The notes below the pieces were generated by a model. It was not told the origin of the DNA. It ran no database searches and saw nothing but the letters and a program-made list of their open reading frames with translations. From Pseudomonas sp. QS1027 (lineage in GTDB: Bacteria; Pseudomonadota; Gammaproteobacteria; Pseudomonadales; Pseudomonadaceae), in NCBI RefSeq assembly GCF_002814235.1, contig NZ_PHSU01000008.1, forward strand, positions 62,001-126,000: a stretch of 64,000 nucleotides of DNA, in the 5' to 3' direction. Shown here in pieces: positions 51,123 through 62,221 of the stretch. Within the stretch, counting starts at the first letter, position 1; each line of letters opens with the position of its first letter. A program made the translations under genes and the position numbers.

Positions 51123-52403
51123 TCACTCCACAAACAGGCTGGCGGGTTGTTCGAGCAAGCCGCGAATGGCCTGGATGAATTGGGCCGCGTCCATGCCGTC
51201 GACCACCCGATGATCGAAGGAGCTGGACAGGTTCATCATCTTGCGGATGACGATCTGGCCCTTGATGACCACGGGCCGCTCGACAATGCGGTTGACCCCG
51301 ACAATGGCCACTTCCGGCAGGTTCAGCACCGGTGTGCTGACAATCCCGCCCAACGCCCCGAGGCTGGTCAGGGTGATGGTCGAACCGGACATTTCATCAC
51401 GACTGGCCTTGCCGCTACGGGCGGCCTGGGCCAGGCGGTTGATCTCATCCGAGGTGCCCCAGAGGTTGAGGCTCTCGGCATGGCGCACCACCGGCACCAT
51501 CAGGCCACCGTCAGTCTGCGCGGCAACCCCGACATGCACCGCGCCATGGCGGGTGATGACCTGGGCTTCGTCGTCATAACGCACGTTGATCTGCGGGAAG
51601 TCCCGCAGGGCCACGACCATCGCCCGCACCAGGAAGGGCAGCAGGGTCAGCTTGCCGCGGCTGTCGCCGTACTTGTGATTCAGGTGCACCCGCAGCTCTT
51701 CGAGGGCGGTGACATCGACTTCCTCGACATAGCTGAAGTGAGCGGCGCGACGCTTGGCGTCCTGCATGCGCTGGGCGATCTTGCGGCGCAGGCCGATCAC
51801 CGGGATCTGCTGTTCGTCGGTGCGCTTGGCATAGCTGGCAACGGCCGGGGCCGGTTGCTCGGATTGAGCCAGGTAAGCGTCGAGGTCGTCGTGCAGGATG
51901 CGCCCGGCCGGGCCGCTGCCGTGGACGAAACGCAATTCGATCCCGGCATCCCAGGCGCGCTTGCGCACGGCGGGGGAGGCCAGCGGACGTTCATCGGCGG
52001 CACGGGCCACCGGGGCAGGGCGAGGCGCTGCGGCAATGGCCGGCGCCGGTTTGGCGACGGGCTTGCTCGGTGCTTCAGCTTCGGCAACCGGCTTTTCCAC
52101 GACGGCGGCAGGCGCCGCTTTCGGCGCCGGCGCTTCAGTGCCTTCGCGCAGATTGCCGGCGCCTTCCACTTCAATGCTGATCAGCACACTGCCGACCGCC
52201 ATGACTTCACCGGGCACACCGCCCAGGGCAATCACCTTGCCGTGCACCGGCGAGGGGATATCGACCATGGCCTTGTCGGTCATGACGTCCGCCAGCACCT
52301 GGTCTTCGACCACCAGGTCACCGACCTGCACGTGCCACTGGGACAGTTCGACTTCTGCGATGCCTTCGCCAATGTCCGGCATCTTGATGATATGAGTACC
52401 CAT
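51123..52403 (-). CDS. bkdB: Branched-chain 2-oxoacid dehydrogenase E2 (BkdB)
   Basis: 426 residues. The lipoyl domain has its lysine in [18 protein letters not shown] peripheral-subunit-binding domain ([20 protein letters not shown]) follows an Ala/Pro-rich linker (residues about 90-130). The acyltransferase core ends with the catalytic [15 protein letters not shown] (HxxxDG). It transfers branched acyl groups to CoA. It abuts bkdA2 with no gap. Confidence 0.95.
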   Translation of the reverse strand: MGTHIIKMPDIGEGIAEVELSQWHVQVGDLVVEDQVLADVMTDKAMVDIPSPVHGKVIALGGVPGEVMAVGSVLISIEVEGAGNLREGTEAPAPKAAPAAVVEKPVAEAEAPSKPVAKPAPAIAAAPRPAPVARAADERPLASPAVRKRAWDAGIELRFVHGSGPAGRILHDDLDAYLAQSEQPAPAVASYAKRTDEQQIPVIGLRRKIAQRMQDAKRRAAHFSYVEEVDVTALEELRVHLNHKYGDSRGKLTLLPFLVRAMVVALRDFPQINVRYDDEAQVITRHGAVHVGVAAQTDGGLMVPVVRHAESLNLWGTSDEINRLAQAARSGKASRDEMSGSTITLTSLGALGGIVSTPVLNLPEVAIVGVNRIVERPVVIKGQIVIRKMMNLSSSFDHRVVDGMDAAQFIQAIRGLLEQPASLFVE

Positions 52404-53459
<1,056 letters not shown>

Positions 53460-53462
53460 GGC

Positions 53463-54704
<1,242 letters not shown>

Positions 54705-54845
54705 CTACGCTCTATCTTGTGAATTTCTTGTAGTGGGCGCGCGAGCTGGCAGTCATCCCCTGGGTAAGGGAAATCTTGTCCTACAACAATCATAGGCCGG
54801 ACGAAGGAGAATATTTCTCTCTGTTTCATTGCGCTTAAGACGATT

Positions 54846-54864
54846 TGCAGATAAAAAATCTGCA
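54846..54864. promoter_or_regulatory. Dyad in the bkdR-bkdA1 intergenic region, candidate BkdR site
   Basis: TGCAGAT (54846-54852) and ATCTGCA (54858-54864) around AAAAA, 30 bases before bkdR and about 150 from bkdA1. AT-rich dyads of this kind are preferred by Lrp-type proteins. BkdR of P. putida activates bkd and represses itself, and a site next to bkdR fits the latter. Confidence 0.5.
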
Positions 54865-54893
54865 TAACCATAAAAAACAGGTGTTTTTATCTC

Positions 54894-55382
54894 ATGCGCA
54901 AACTGGATCGCACCGATATCGGGATTCTCAACAGTCTTCAGGAGAATGCCCGCATCACCAACGCCGACCTCGCCCGTTCGGTCAACCTGTCGCCGACGCC
55001 GTGCTTCAACCGGGTCAAGGCCATGGAGGAACTGGGGCTGATTCGCGAGCAGGTGACCTTGCTCGATCCGGAATTGCTCGGGCTGCACGTCAACGTGTTT
55101 ATCCATGTCAGCCTGGAAAAACAGGTGGAAGAGGCGTTGCAGCATTTCGAGGCGGCGATTGCCGATCGACCGGAAGTGATGGAGTGCTACCTGATGGCTG
55201 GGGACCCGGACTATCTGATCCGCGTGCTGGTGCCGACGATCCAGGCGCTGGAGCGCTTCATGATGGATTTTCTGACCAAGGTGCCGGGGGTGGCGAACAT
55301 CCGCTCCAGTTTTGCCCTCAAGCAGGTGCGCTACAAGACGGCGCTGCCGTTGCCGGCGGGCGGTCTGACCCTGGGCAGTTGA
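54894..55382 (+). CDS. bkdR: Lrp-family regulator of the bkd operon (BkdR)
   Basis: 162 residues. The N-terminal HTH is [20 protein letters not shown] and [20 protein letters not shown]; the C-terminal AsnC-type effector domain has [20 protein letters not shown] and [20 protein letters not shown]. It lies divergent from bkdA1, as in other pseudomonads, where it activates bkdA1A2B-lpdV with branched-chain amino acids as effectors. Confidence 0.93.
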   Translation: MRKLDRTDIGILNSLQENARITNADLARSVNLSPTPCFNRVKAMEELGLIREQVTLLDPELLGLHVNVFIHVSLEKQVEEALQHFEAAIADRPEVMECYLMAGDPDYLIRVLVPTIQALERFMMDFLTKVPGVANIRSSFALKQVRYKTALPLPAGGLTLGS

Positions 55383-55472
55383 GAAAACGGGAGAGGTTGA
55401 GCCAGTAGCGAGGAGAGGGGGGAGCTTTCGTCAGCCGCGGCCAATGGCAGGGCTGACGAGGGAGCAGGCTTG

Positions 55473-55664
55473 TTACTTTGGCTCTTTGTCTCCGGCAGAC
55501 AGGCCGGCCTGGATACGCTGGTAAATCTCTTCACGGTGCACGGCAACGTCTTTGGGAGCGTTGATGCCGACCCGGACTTGCTGGCCGCTAACGCCCAGAA
55601 TCGTGATCGTGATGTTGTCACCGATGTTGATGCTTTCACCGACTTTGCGGGTGAGTATCAGCAT
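55473..55664 (-). CDS. csrA: CsrA-family RNA-binding regulator (RsmE-like)
   Basis: 63 residues from the ATG at 55664 (the frame extends 14 codons upstream; the SD AGGAG lies just before the chosen start). [16 protein letters not shown] is the conserved N-terminus, [20 protein letters not shown] the core, with Leu4 and Arg44 (the RNA-contact residue) intact. The sequence is closer to RsmE than to RsmA. It binds GGA motifs in mRNA leaders and is normally antagonised by RsmX/Y/Z small RNAs. The context here (next to bkdR) is not the usual rsmA locus. Confidence 0.93.
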   Translation of the reverse strand: MLILTRKVGESINIGDNITITILGVSGQQVRVGINAPKDVAVHREEIYQRIQAGLSAGDKEPK

Positions 55665-55914
55665 GTCTTTCTCCTTGAATGTTACTAAGGTGCCTTTCTC
55701 AGGCATTCCTGGCTTAGGTCTTACACACAGAATACCGCTAAGTGCATTCGAACGGGTGGCTCATTACAGACGTCATTTCATTCTATTTAATTCCCCAGAG
55801 TCGGAAAATCGTCGGTAATTCAGCCTGATAAGACCGCCACAGCCAGTGGAACGAGGTTAAGACAGGCTGCAAGGTGATAAAATCACATTAACTGATCATT
55901 ACGGGAGACGCTTT

Positions 55915-56298
55915 GTGCGCAGAATAGCAGTGATGGTGGCACTCGTGGTGCTGGGCGGTTGTGGCGATGGCTCGGGAAACAAGGTCGAGCCGGCGAAAGT
56001 GGCTTCGGCGCCGGCCGTGGCGGCGGCGCCAGTGGTCGGCGGCTGGGATCTGCTGATCAAGGATGACAAGACCAAGGCCCTCACCGACTGGACGGCCTGG
56101 CTGATCGAACACGGTTATCCGTTCAAGATCCTCGATGATGGCAAGGTCATTGCCGGGCCGTTCGCGAGCAAGGAAATTGCCGAGCAGAAGAAGGCGCAAC
56201 TGGCCGACAAGCAGAACATGGATTCCGAGGTGGTGGAGCACAAGGCGCCCGCCGACAGCTCAGCGCAAAATACCGCTGCGCCGGCGCCGGGCTATTGA
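55915..56298 (+). CDS. Small lipoprotein with a SPOR-like domain
   Basis: 127 residues from a GTG at 55915 (GGGAG 7 bases upstream). Residues 1-16 are a signal ending in lipobox LGGC. An Ala/Pro-rich linker precedes a segment (residues about 50-105) that resembles a short SPOR/sporulation-related repeat (DWTAWLIEHGYPFKILDDGK and IAGPFASKEIAEQKKAQLAD). An acidic/Ala tail follows. A SPOR domain would bind denuded peptidoglycan, but the match here is weak. The gene converges with the endonuclease I gene, with only 3 bases between the stops. Confidence 0.65.
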   Translation: MRRIAVMVALVVLGGCGDGSGNKVEPAKVASAPAVAAAPVVGGWDLLIKDDKTKALTDWTAWLIEHGYPFKILDDGKVIAGPFASKEIAEQKKAQLADKQNMDSEVVEHKAPADSSAQNTAAPAPGY

Positions 56299-56301
56299 GC
56301 C

Positions 56302-56991
56302 TCAGCCGCAGGCCTTGAGGTTCACCGGCCCGACAAACCCGTTGCCGTGGCCCATGACGCAGGCCACGCTCTGGTTGCGCTGGCGTTCCCAGGCCTGGAC
56401 CGGGTAGGTCTTGTTCCACGCTTCGTACAACTGCCGATCCTGTCTCGACAGGCGCAGGCCGTACTGTTTGCTCATGTAGAAATAGGTCCGCGCGATCATC
56501 CCGCGAATCGATGGGCGTGGCATGACCTTCTTGGCCTTGAAGTCGACCTGGGTCAGGCAGGACCCGTATTGGCCCTTCTGCACCGGCAACCAGCCGAAGC
56601 TGAAGTTGCTGCGGTCGCCGTTGACCTCGCCGATGCTCGGCACCAGGTTGTGCAAATCGGCCTCGGCTTTCTTGTAGGTCGCATCGTTCTGGCTGCAGTT
56701 CTTGCGTCCGCCCTGTTGCCAGCACTGGCGCTGATGACCGATCTGCCAGGCCGGGACAATGTGCTCCCACTCGATGCGTTCAGCCCGCTTGGCATTCTTG
56801 CGCGGTACATAGCCGCAGGCCGCGAGGTCGACCCGGTTGCCGTTGTACTTGCAGCCACAATAAAACTCCGTGGACTGCCGGGCGTAGAGCTTCCAGGCGA
56901 CTTTCTTGGCTTCGGCGAAGGTGCGGGGTGCATCGGCCTGGGCCGGTAAAACACAGAAAAAACACAGCAAAGCGATAAAGCGGACAATCAT
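56302..56991 (-). CDS. endA: Endonuclease I family, exported
   Basis: 229 residues from the ATG at 56991. A signal peptide (MIVRFIALLCFFCVLPAQAD) precedes the Vvn/EndA nuclease: YCGCKYNGNRVDLAACGYVP and the Mg-site segment EWEHIVPAWQIGHQRQCWQQ (H-x-V-P) with DLHNLVPSIGEVNGDRSNFS (N, E ligands). Eight Cys residues are spaced for disulfides. It acts as a non-specific periplasmic or extracellular DNase/RNase. It follows the DUF1654 gene by 4 bases, so the two form an operon behind the SOS-like box at 57263. Confidence 0.92.
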   Translation of the reverse strand: MIVRFIALLCFFCVLPAQADAPRTFAEAKKVAWKLYARQSTEFYCGCKYNGNRVDLAACGYVPRKNAKRAERIEWEHIVPAWQIGHQRQCWQQGGRKNCSQNDATYKKAEADLHNLVPSIGEVNGDRSNFSFGWLPVQKGQYGSCLTQVDFKAKKVMPRPSIRGMIARTYFYMSKQYGLRLSRQDRQLYEAWNKTYPVQAWERQRNQSVACVMGHGNGFVGPVNLKACG

Positions 56992-56995
56992 TGGT

Positions 56996-57244
56996 TCAGT
57001 CTTCCTTCGGCACAACCCAGAAAATCTGCACGCCACCGTCGTCGCGGTAGGCCAGCGTGACGTTGTCGTTCTCGGCAATTTCCTCGAGCAGTTGCTCCCA
57101 CTCGTCCACCGGTTCGTCCGGCAACCGAAAGAGCAGGGCGGCCTTGGCTTTTTGGGCGTTCGGCGAATTGATGATTTTCTGGACGCGCAGGCCCATGCGT
57201 TCGTAGGTGCTGGGGGTTGCAGAGGCGGAAGTTGAGTTGGCCAC
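56996..57244 (-). CDS. DUF1654 family small protein
   Basis: 82 residues starting at a GTG (57244) with AAGGA 8 bases upstream. ERMGLRVQKIINSPNAQKAK, WEQLLEEIAENDNVTLAYRD and a final VQIFWVVPKED are characteristic of the DUF1654 family of Pseudomonas. Function unknown. An upstream ATG (57274) is rejected because it falls inside the LexA-like box. The gene lies 4 bases upstream of the endonuclease I gene and shares its promoter. Confidence 0.85.
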   Translation of the reverse strand: MANSTSASATPSTYERMGLRVQKIINSPNAQKAKAALLFRLPDEPVDEWEQLLEEIAENDNVTLAYRDDGGVQIFWVVPKED

Positions 57245-57262
57245 GGAACAATCCTTAATTAG

Positions 57263-57278
57263 CTGTACGTGCATACAG
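57263..57278. promoter_or_regulatory. LexA (SOS) box upstream of the DUF1654-endonuclease operon
   Basis: CTGTACGTGCATACAG, a 16-base CTG-N10-CAG palindrome matching the gammaproteobacterial LexA consensus CTGTATATATATACAG at both ends. A second dyad (ACAGT-TATTTA-CTGT type, 57275-57289) overlaps it. It lies 19 bases upstream of the DUF1654 start, a typical position for LexA repression. Confidence 0.7.
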
Positions 57279-57497
57279 TATTTAACTGTAAGCCATTTCG
57301 CAACTGTCAGGGAATGATGAGGTGCTTCTGACAGCGCTTTTTGCGATTTGGTGCACGCCAATCAAGAAATTATTAGGTTTTACAGTGGGATGCGCAGTAT
57401 GACGGCGGTAGCGGGGGGCCGACGCCAGGGAAATCCTCGCCCGACCTCGTCAAGGAGGCCTTGTTTGTAGGACGAGCGGCTATGCTGTGACAGACCG

Positions 57498-57526
57498 TTG
57501 ACAAATCCTCGCAATATTCCCATAGT
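57498..57526 (+). promoter_or_regulatory. Probable sigma-70 promoter of the rbs operon
   Basis: TTGACA (57498-57503, perfect -35), 17-base spacer, CATAGT (57521-57526, 4 of 6 for -10). The LacI-type operator begins 7 bases downstream, around the expected start of transcription, where bound RbsR would block initiation. Confidence 0.7.
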
Positions 57527-57533
57527 TGGATTA

Positions 57534-57547
57534 CGCAAACGTTTGCG
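57534..57547. promoter_or_regulatory. LacI/RbsR-type operator
   Basis: CGCAAACGTTTGCG, a perfect 14-base palindrome with the central CG that LacI-family repressors contact through their hinge helix. Located between the -10 element and rbsB. RbsR is encoded in the same operon (61179), so autoregulation is expected. From memory the family consensus is close to this (GCAAACGTTTGC core). Confidence 0.8.
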
Positions 57548-57632
57548 CGAACCGTTTCCAGGGCTGTGCACACGCATTTCCCGTCACGCTCCTGGCGTTG
57601 CTCACAACAATCATAAGATCCGGAGTACACCC

Positions 57633-58592
57633 ATGAAGTTGCCATTCGCTGGACGCCTTCTTGCTGTCGCCGTACTTGCTGCCGCCTCTGCCACCCTGCC
57701 GCTGTCCCAGGCCTTTGCTGCCGACGCCGCCGCCAAGCCCAAAGTCGGCCTGGTGATGAAATCCCTCGCCAACGAGTTCTTCCGCACCATGGAAGACGGC
57801 GCCAAGGATTACCAGAAAGCCCACACCGCCGATTTCGACCTGATCTCCAACGGCATCAAGAACGAAACCGACACCACCGCGCAGATCGACATCGTCAACC
57901 AGATGATCGTCTCCAAGGTCAACGCCATCGTGATCGCCCCGGCCGACTCCAAGGCCATGGTCTCGGTGATCAAGAAAGCCAAGGATGCCGGGATCGTCGT
58001 CATCAACATCGACAACCAGCTCGACGCTGGCGTGCTGAAAAGCAAAGGCATCGAAGTGCCGTTCGTAGGGCCTGACAACCGCAAGGGCGCGCGCCTGGTC
58101 GGCGAGTACCTGGCCAAGCAGCTGAAAACCGGTGACGAGGTCGGCATCATCGAAGGGGTGTCCACCACCACCAACGCCCAGATGCGCACCGCCGGTTTCA
58201 CCGATGCGATGAAAGCCGCGGACATGAAGATCGTCTCCGTGCAGTCCGGCGATTGGGAAATCGACAAGGGCAACGCGGTCGCCTCGGCGATGCTCAACGA
58301 ATACCCGAACCTCAAGGCGCTGCTGGCCGGCAACGACAGCATGGCCCTGGGCGCGGTCTCCGCCGTCCGTTCGGCGGGCAAGGCCGGCAAGGTGCAGGTG
58401 GTGGGCTATGACAATATCAACGCCATCAAGCCGATGCTCCAGGACGGTCGTGTACTCGCCACCGCCGACCAGTTCGCGGCCCGCCAGGCGGTGTTCGGCA
58501 TCGAAACCGCACTGAAAATCATCAAGGGTGAAAAAGTCGACAGCAAGGACGGCGTGATCGAAACCCCGGTCGAGCTGGTACTCAAGAAGTAA
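57633..58592 (+). CDS. rbsB: Ribose ABC transporter substrate-binding protein (RbsB)
   Basis: 319 residues from the ATG at 57633 (SD CGGAG). Signal peptide to about AFAAD. PBP1 fold with KVGLVMKSLANEFFRTMEDG, IVIAPADSKAMVSVIKKAKD, KLGA-like VGIIEGVSTTTNAQMRTAGF and QVVGYDNINAIKPMLQDGRV. It is the periplasmic receptor for ribose (or a related pentose) and the first gene of the operon. Confidence 0.93.
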   Translation: MKLPFAGRLLAVAVLAAASATLPLSQAFAADAAAKPKVGLVMKSLANEFFRTMEDGAKDYQKAHTADFDLISNGIKNETDTTAQIDIVNQMIVSKVNAIVIAPADSKAMVSVIKKAKDAGIVVINIDNQLDAGVLKSKGIEVPFVGPDNRKGARLVGEYLAKQLKTGDEVGIIEGVSTTTNAQMRTAGFTDAMKAADMKIVSVQSGDWEIDKGNAVASAMLNEYPNLKALLAGNDSMALGAVSAVRSAGKAGKVQVVGYDNINAIKPMLQDGRVLATADQFAARQAVFGIETALKIIKGEKVDSKDGVIETPVELVLKK

Positions 58593-58647
58593 ACCACTCG
58601 CCGTTCAACGTGCCCGCTCGTCCTGAGCGGGCGCATGGAGACTCCCT

Positions 58648-60201
58648 ATGTCATCTTCCGCTCCGAACGCTGTCCTGTCGGTCAGCGGTATCGGCAAGAC
58701 CTACGCGCAACCTGTCCTCAGCAACATCGACCTGACGTTGCTGCGCGGCGAAGTGTTGGCGCTGACCGGTGAAAACGGTGCCGGCAAAAGCACGCTGTCG
58801 AAGATCATCGGCGGGCTGGTCACACCGACCACCGGGCAGATGCTGTTCAACGGTCGCGCCTATACGCCAGGCAGCCGGACCCAGGCTGAAGAGCTGGGTA
58901 TTCGCATGGTCATGCAGGAACTCAATCTGCTGCCGACGTTGTCCGTGGCGGAAAACCTGTTTCTCGACAACCTGCCCAGCCACGGTGGCTGGATCAGTCG
59001 CAAGCAGTTGCGCAGCGCCGCCATCGAAGCCATGGCCCAGGTCGGCCTCGATGCCATCGACCCGGACACCCTGGTCGGCGAGCTGGGCATCGGTCACCAG
59101 CAGATGGTGGAAATCGCCCGCAACCTGATCGGCGATTGCCATGTGCTGATTCTCGACGAGCCGACCGCGATGCTCACGGCCCGCGAAGTCGAAATGCTCT
59201 TTGACCAGATCACCCGCCTGCAAGCCCGTGGCGTGGCGATCATCTATATCTCCCACCGGCTCGAAGAACTGGCCCGGGTCGCCCAGCGCATTGCGGTCTT
59301 GCGCGACGGCAACCTGGTCTGCGTCGAGCCGATGGCCAACTACAACAGCGAGCAACTGGTCAACCTGATGGTCGGCCGCGAGCTGGGTGAACATATGGAC
59401 ATGGGCGTGCGCAAGATTGGCGCGCCGGCCCTGACCATCAAGGGCCTGAGCCGAGCGGACAAGGTGCTCGACGTTTCCTTCGAGGTGCGCGCCGGTGAGA
59501 TCTTCGGGATTTCCGGGCTGATCGGCGCCGGTCGTACCGAGCTGCTGCGGCTGATCTACGGCGCGGATATCGCCGACAGCGGCACGGTGGGTCTTGGTGC
59601 CTCGGCGCAGGTCGCGGACATTCGTTCGCCGGTCGATGCGGTGCGCCATGGCATTGCCCTGATCACCGAAGACCGCAAGGGCGAGGGGTTGCTGCTGACG
59701 CAATCCATCAGCGCCAATATCGCCCTGGGCAATATGCCGGCGATTTCCAGTGGCGGCGTGGTCAACGGCCGTGACGAGACGGCGCTGGCACGGCGTCAGA
59801 TCGACGCCATGCGCATTCGCAGTTCCAGCCCGGACCAATTGGTGTCCGAGCTGTCCGGCGGCAACCAGCAGAAAGTGGTGATCGGCCGCTGGCTGGAGCG
59901 CGACTGCGCGGTGCTGTTGTTCGATGAGCCGACCCGCGGGATCGACGTCGGCGCCAAGTTCGATATCTACGCCTTGTTGGGCGAACTGACCCGCCAGGGC
60001 AAGGCGCTGGTGGTGGTGTCCAGCGACCTGCGCGAGCTGATGCTGATCTGCGATCGCATCGGCGTGCTCTCGGCCGGACGCCTGATCGAGACCTTCGAGC
60101 GTGACCGCTGGACCCAGGATGAGTTGCTTGCCGCCGCGTTCGCCGGCTACCAAAAACGTGATGCGTTGCTCAACGAAGCGGCGCCCAGGAATACCCTATG
60201 A
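58648..60201 (+). CDS. rbsA: Ribose ABC transporter ATP-binding protein (RbsA)
   Basis: 517 residues with two ATPase halves. Half 1: Walker A GENGAGKSTLSKIIGGL and Walker B VLILDEPTAMLT with HRLEEL switch. Half 2: GLIGAGRTELLRLIYGA (variant Walker A), signature ELSGGNQQKVVIGRWL and LLFDEPTRGIDVGAK. Typical of RbsA/MglA. It starts 55 bases after rbsB and overlaps rbsC (ATGA). Confidence 0.95.
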   Translation: MSSSAPNAVLSVSGIGKTYAQPVLSNIDLTLLRGEVLALTGENGAGKSTLSKIIGGLVTPTTGQMLFNGRAYTPGSRTQAEELGIRMVMQELNLLPTLSVAENLFLDNLPSHGGWISRKQLRSAAIEAMAQVGLDAIDPDTLVGELGIGHQQMVEIARNLIGDCHVLILDEPTAMLTAREVEMLFDQITRLQARGVAIIYISHRLEELARVAQRIAVLRDGNLVCVEPMANYNSEQLVNLMVGRELGEHMDMGVRKIGAPALTIKGLSRADKVLDVSFEVRAGEIFGISGLIGAGRTELLRLIYGADIADSGTVGLGASAQVADIRSPVDAVRHGIALITEDRKGEGLLLTQSISANIALGNMPAISSGGVVNGRDETALARRQIDAMRIRSSSPDQLVSELSGGNQQKVVIGRWLERDCAVLLFDEPTRGIDVGAKFDIYALLGELTRQGKALVVVSSDLRELMLICDRIGVLSAGRLIETFERDRWTQDELLAAAFAGYQKRDALLNEAAPRNTL

Positions 60202-61175
60202 AAACTGCACCTTCTGCCGGCAAGACCTCGCGTCACTTCTATGGCCTGGGCACCTACCTGGGCCTGGCGGGCGCGTTGCTCGCCATGATCATCCTGTTTT
60301 CCAGCCTGAGCAGTCATTTCCTCTCCTATGACACCTTCAGCACCCTGGCCAACCAGATTCCCGACCTGATGGTGCTGGCGGTGGGCATGACTTTCGTTCT
60401 GATCATCGGCGGCATCGACCTGTCGGTGGGCTCGGTGCTGGCCCTGGCGGCTTCGGCGGTCAGCGTGGCGATCCTCGGCTGGGGCTGGGGCGTGTTGCCG
60501 GCTTCCGTCCTGGGCATGGGGTGCGCGGCGTTGGCCGGCACCGTGACCGGTTCGATCACCGTGGCCTGGCGCATTCCGTCGTTTATCGTGTCCCTCGGTG
60601 TGCTGGAAATGGCCCGGGGCCTGGCCTACCAGATGACCGGCTCGCGCACTGCCTATATCGGCGACTCGTTCGCCTGGCTGTCGAACCCGGTGGCCTTTGG
60701 CATCTCGCCTTCGTTCATCATCGCCTTGCTGGTGATCGTCGTGGCCCAGTTGGTGCTGACGCGGACCGTGTTCGGTCGTTACCTGATCGGCATCGGCACC
60801 AACGAGGAAGCCGTGCGCCTGGCGGGGATCAATCCCAAGCCTTACAAGATCCTGGTGTTCAGCCTGATGGGCCTGCTCGCCGGTGTCGCCGCGCTGTTCC
60901 AGATCTCGCGCCTGGAAGCGGCGGACCCGAATGCCGGTTCCGGCCTGGAGCTGCAAGTGATCGCCGCCGTGGTGATCGGTGGTACCAGCCTGATGGGCGG
61001 CCGTGGTTCGGTGATCAGCACCTTCTTCGGCGTACTGATCATCTCGGTGCTGGCGGCGGGTCTGGCACAGATCGGCGCCACCGAGCCGACCAAACGCATC
61101 ATCACTGGCGCGGTAATCGTGATCGCGGTGGTACTGGATACCTACCGCAGTCAACGCGCCCGTCGGCGGGTCTGA
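60198..61175 (+). CDS. rbsC: Ribose ABC transporter permease (RbsC)
   Basis: 325 residues, about 8-10 membrane segments. MTFVLIIGGIDLSVGSVLAL (GGIDLSVG), ALAGTVTGSITVAWRIPSFI, RLAGINPKPYKILVFSLMGL and VVIGGTSLMGGRGSVISTFF are the BPD_transp_2 signatures. It forms the channel with RbsA. The start overlaps rbsA by 4 bases. Confidence 0.95.
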   Translation: MKTAPSAGKTSRHFYGLGTYLGLAGALLAMIILFSSLSSHFLSYDTFSTLANQIPDLMVLAVGMTFVLIIGGIDLSVGSVLALAASAVSVAILGWGWGVLPASVLGMGCAALAGTVTGSITVAWRIPSFIVSLGVLEMARGLAYQMTGSRTAYIGDSFAWLSNPVAFGISPSFIIALLVIVVAQLVLTRTVFGRYLIGIGTNEEAVRLAGINPKPYKILVFSLMGLLAGVAALFQISRLEAADPNAGSGLELQVIAAVVIGGTSLMGGRGSVISTFFGVLIISVLAAGLAQIGATEPTKRIITGAVIVIAVVLDTYRSQRARRRV

Positions 61176-61178
61176 GGC

Positions 61179-62198
61179 ATGGCAACCATCAAGGATGTGG
61201 CCGCGTTGGCCGGGATTTCGTACACCACGGTATCCCATGTGCTGAACAAGACGCGCCCGGTCAGCGAACAGGTGCGGCTCAAGGTCGAAGCGGCGATTGC
61301 CCAGCTCGACTATGTGCCCAGCGCCGTGGCGCGTTCGTTGAAAGCCAAGACCACCGCGACCATCGGCCTGCTGGTGCCCAACAGTCTCAACCCGTACTTC
61401 GCCGAATTGGCGCGGGGCATCGAGGATTACTGCGAGCGCAACAACTACTGCGTGATCCTCTGCAACTCCGATGACGACCCGGACAAGCAACGCAGCTACC
61501 TGAGGGTGCTGCTGGAGAAACGGGTCGACGGTTTGATCGTCACGTCCACCGGCGGCGATGACAGCTTTGCCGGCGGTTTGGCGGCGGTGCGTACGCCCAT
61601 GGTGATTGTCGACCGGGGCATTGCCGGGGTCGAAGCCGACCTGGTGCGTATCGACCACGAAGAGGGCGCCTACCTGGCGACCCGGCACCTGCTGGATCTG
61701 GGGCATCGGGCGATTGCCTTTATCGGCGGTCCGGCCGACACCAGCGTGGCGCAGATGCGTCTGGCCGGTTATCGGCGGGCACTGGAACAGGCGTCCGTGC
61801 AGGTGCCCGAGCGCTGGGTGGTGGAAAGCGATTTCACCAGCACCGGCGGTTATCAGGCGGCGGCCTTGCTCCTGGAAAAAGACCGGCCCAGTGCGATCTT
61901 CGCCGGCAACGACTTGCTCGGCATCGGCGTGCTGCGCGCGGCGGCGGAACGCAATATCCGCGTGCCCAGCGAGCTGTCGGTGATCGGCTTTGACGATATC
62001 CAGATGAGCCGTTATGTCTACCCGGCGCTGACCACGGTCGGCCAGTCGATTCTCCAGTTGGGAGAGACGGCGGCCGAAATGCTCTTGAACCGAATCGCCA
62101 CGCCGCTGCTGGCGGTTGACCGGCGGATTGTTAAGCCAAGTATTGTCCTGCGCGAATCGACGGCCGCGGTGCCGGGTGTGTTTGCGCAATACCGCTGA
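61179..62198 (+). CDS. rbsR: LacI-family repressor of the ribose operon (RbsR)
   Basis: 339 residues. The N-terminal HTH MATIKDVAALAGISYTTVSH plus the hinge (VARSLKAKTTATIGLLVPNS) is followed by a PBP1-type sensor (LEKRVDGLIVTSTGGDDSFA, GFDDIQMSRYVYPALTTVGQ). Encoded inside the operon 3 bases after rbsC. It probably binds the palindrome at 57534 and releases when ribose is present. Confidence 0.93.
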   Translation: MATIKDVAALAGISYTTVSHVLNKTRPVSEQVRLKVEAAIAQLDYVPSAVARSLKAKTTATIGLLVPNSLNPYFAELARGIEDYCERNNYCVILCNSDDDPDKQRSYLRVLLEKRVDGLIVTSTGGDDSFAGGLAAVRTPMVIVDRGIAGVEADLVRIDHEEGAYLATRHLLDLGHRAIAFIGGPADTSVAQMRLAGYRRALEQASVQVPERWVVESDFTSTGGYQAAALLLEKDRPSAIFAGNDLLGIGVLRAAAERNIRVPSELSVIGFDDIQMSRYVYPALTTVGQSILQLGETAAEMLLNRIATPLLAVDRRIVKPSIVLRESTAAVPGVFAQYR

Positions 62199-62221
62199 AT
62201 CGAATTGATGGGTACTGATGT

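Noticed and set aside
57266-57274. ATG at 57274 as the DUF1654 start
   Set aside because: The codon lies inside the LexA-like palindrome, so the transcript would begin near or after it; the GTG at 57244 has a good SD at the right distance.
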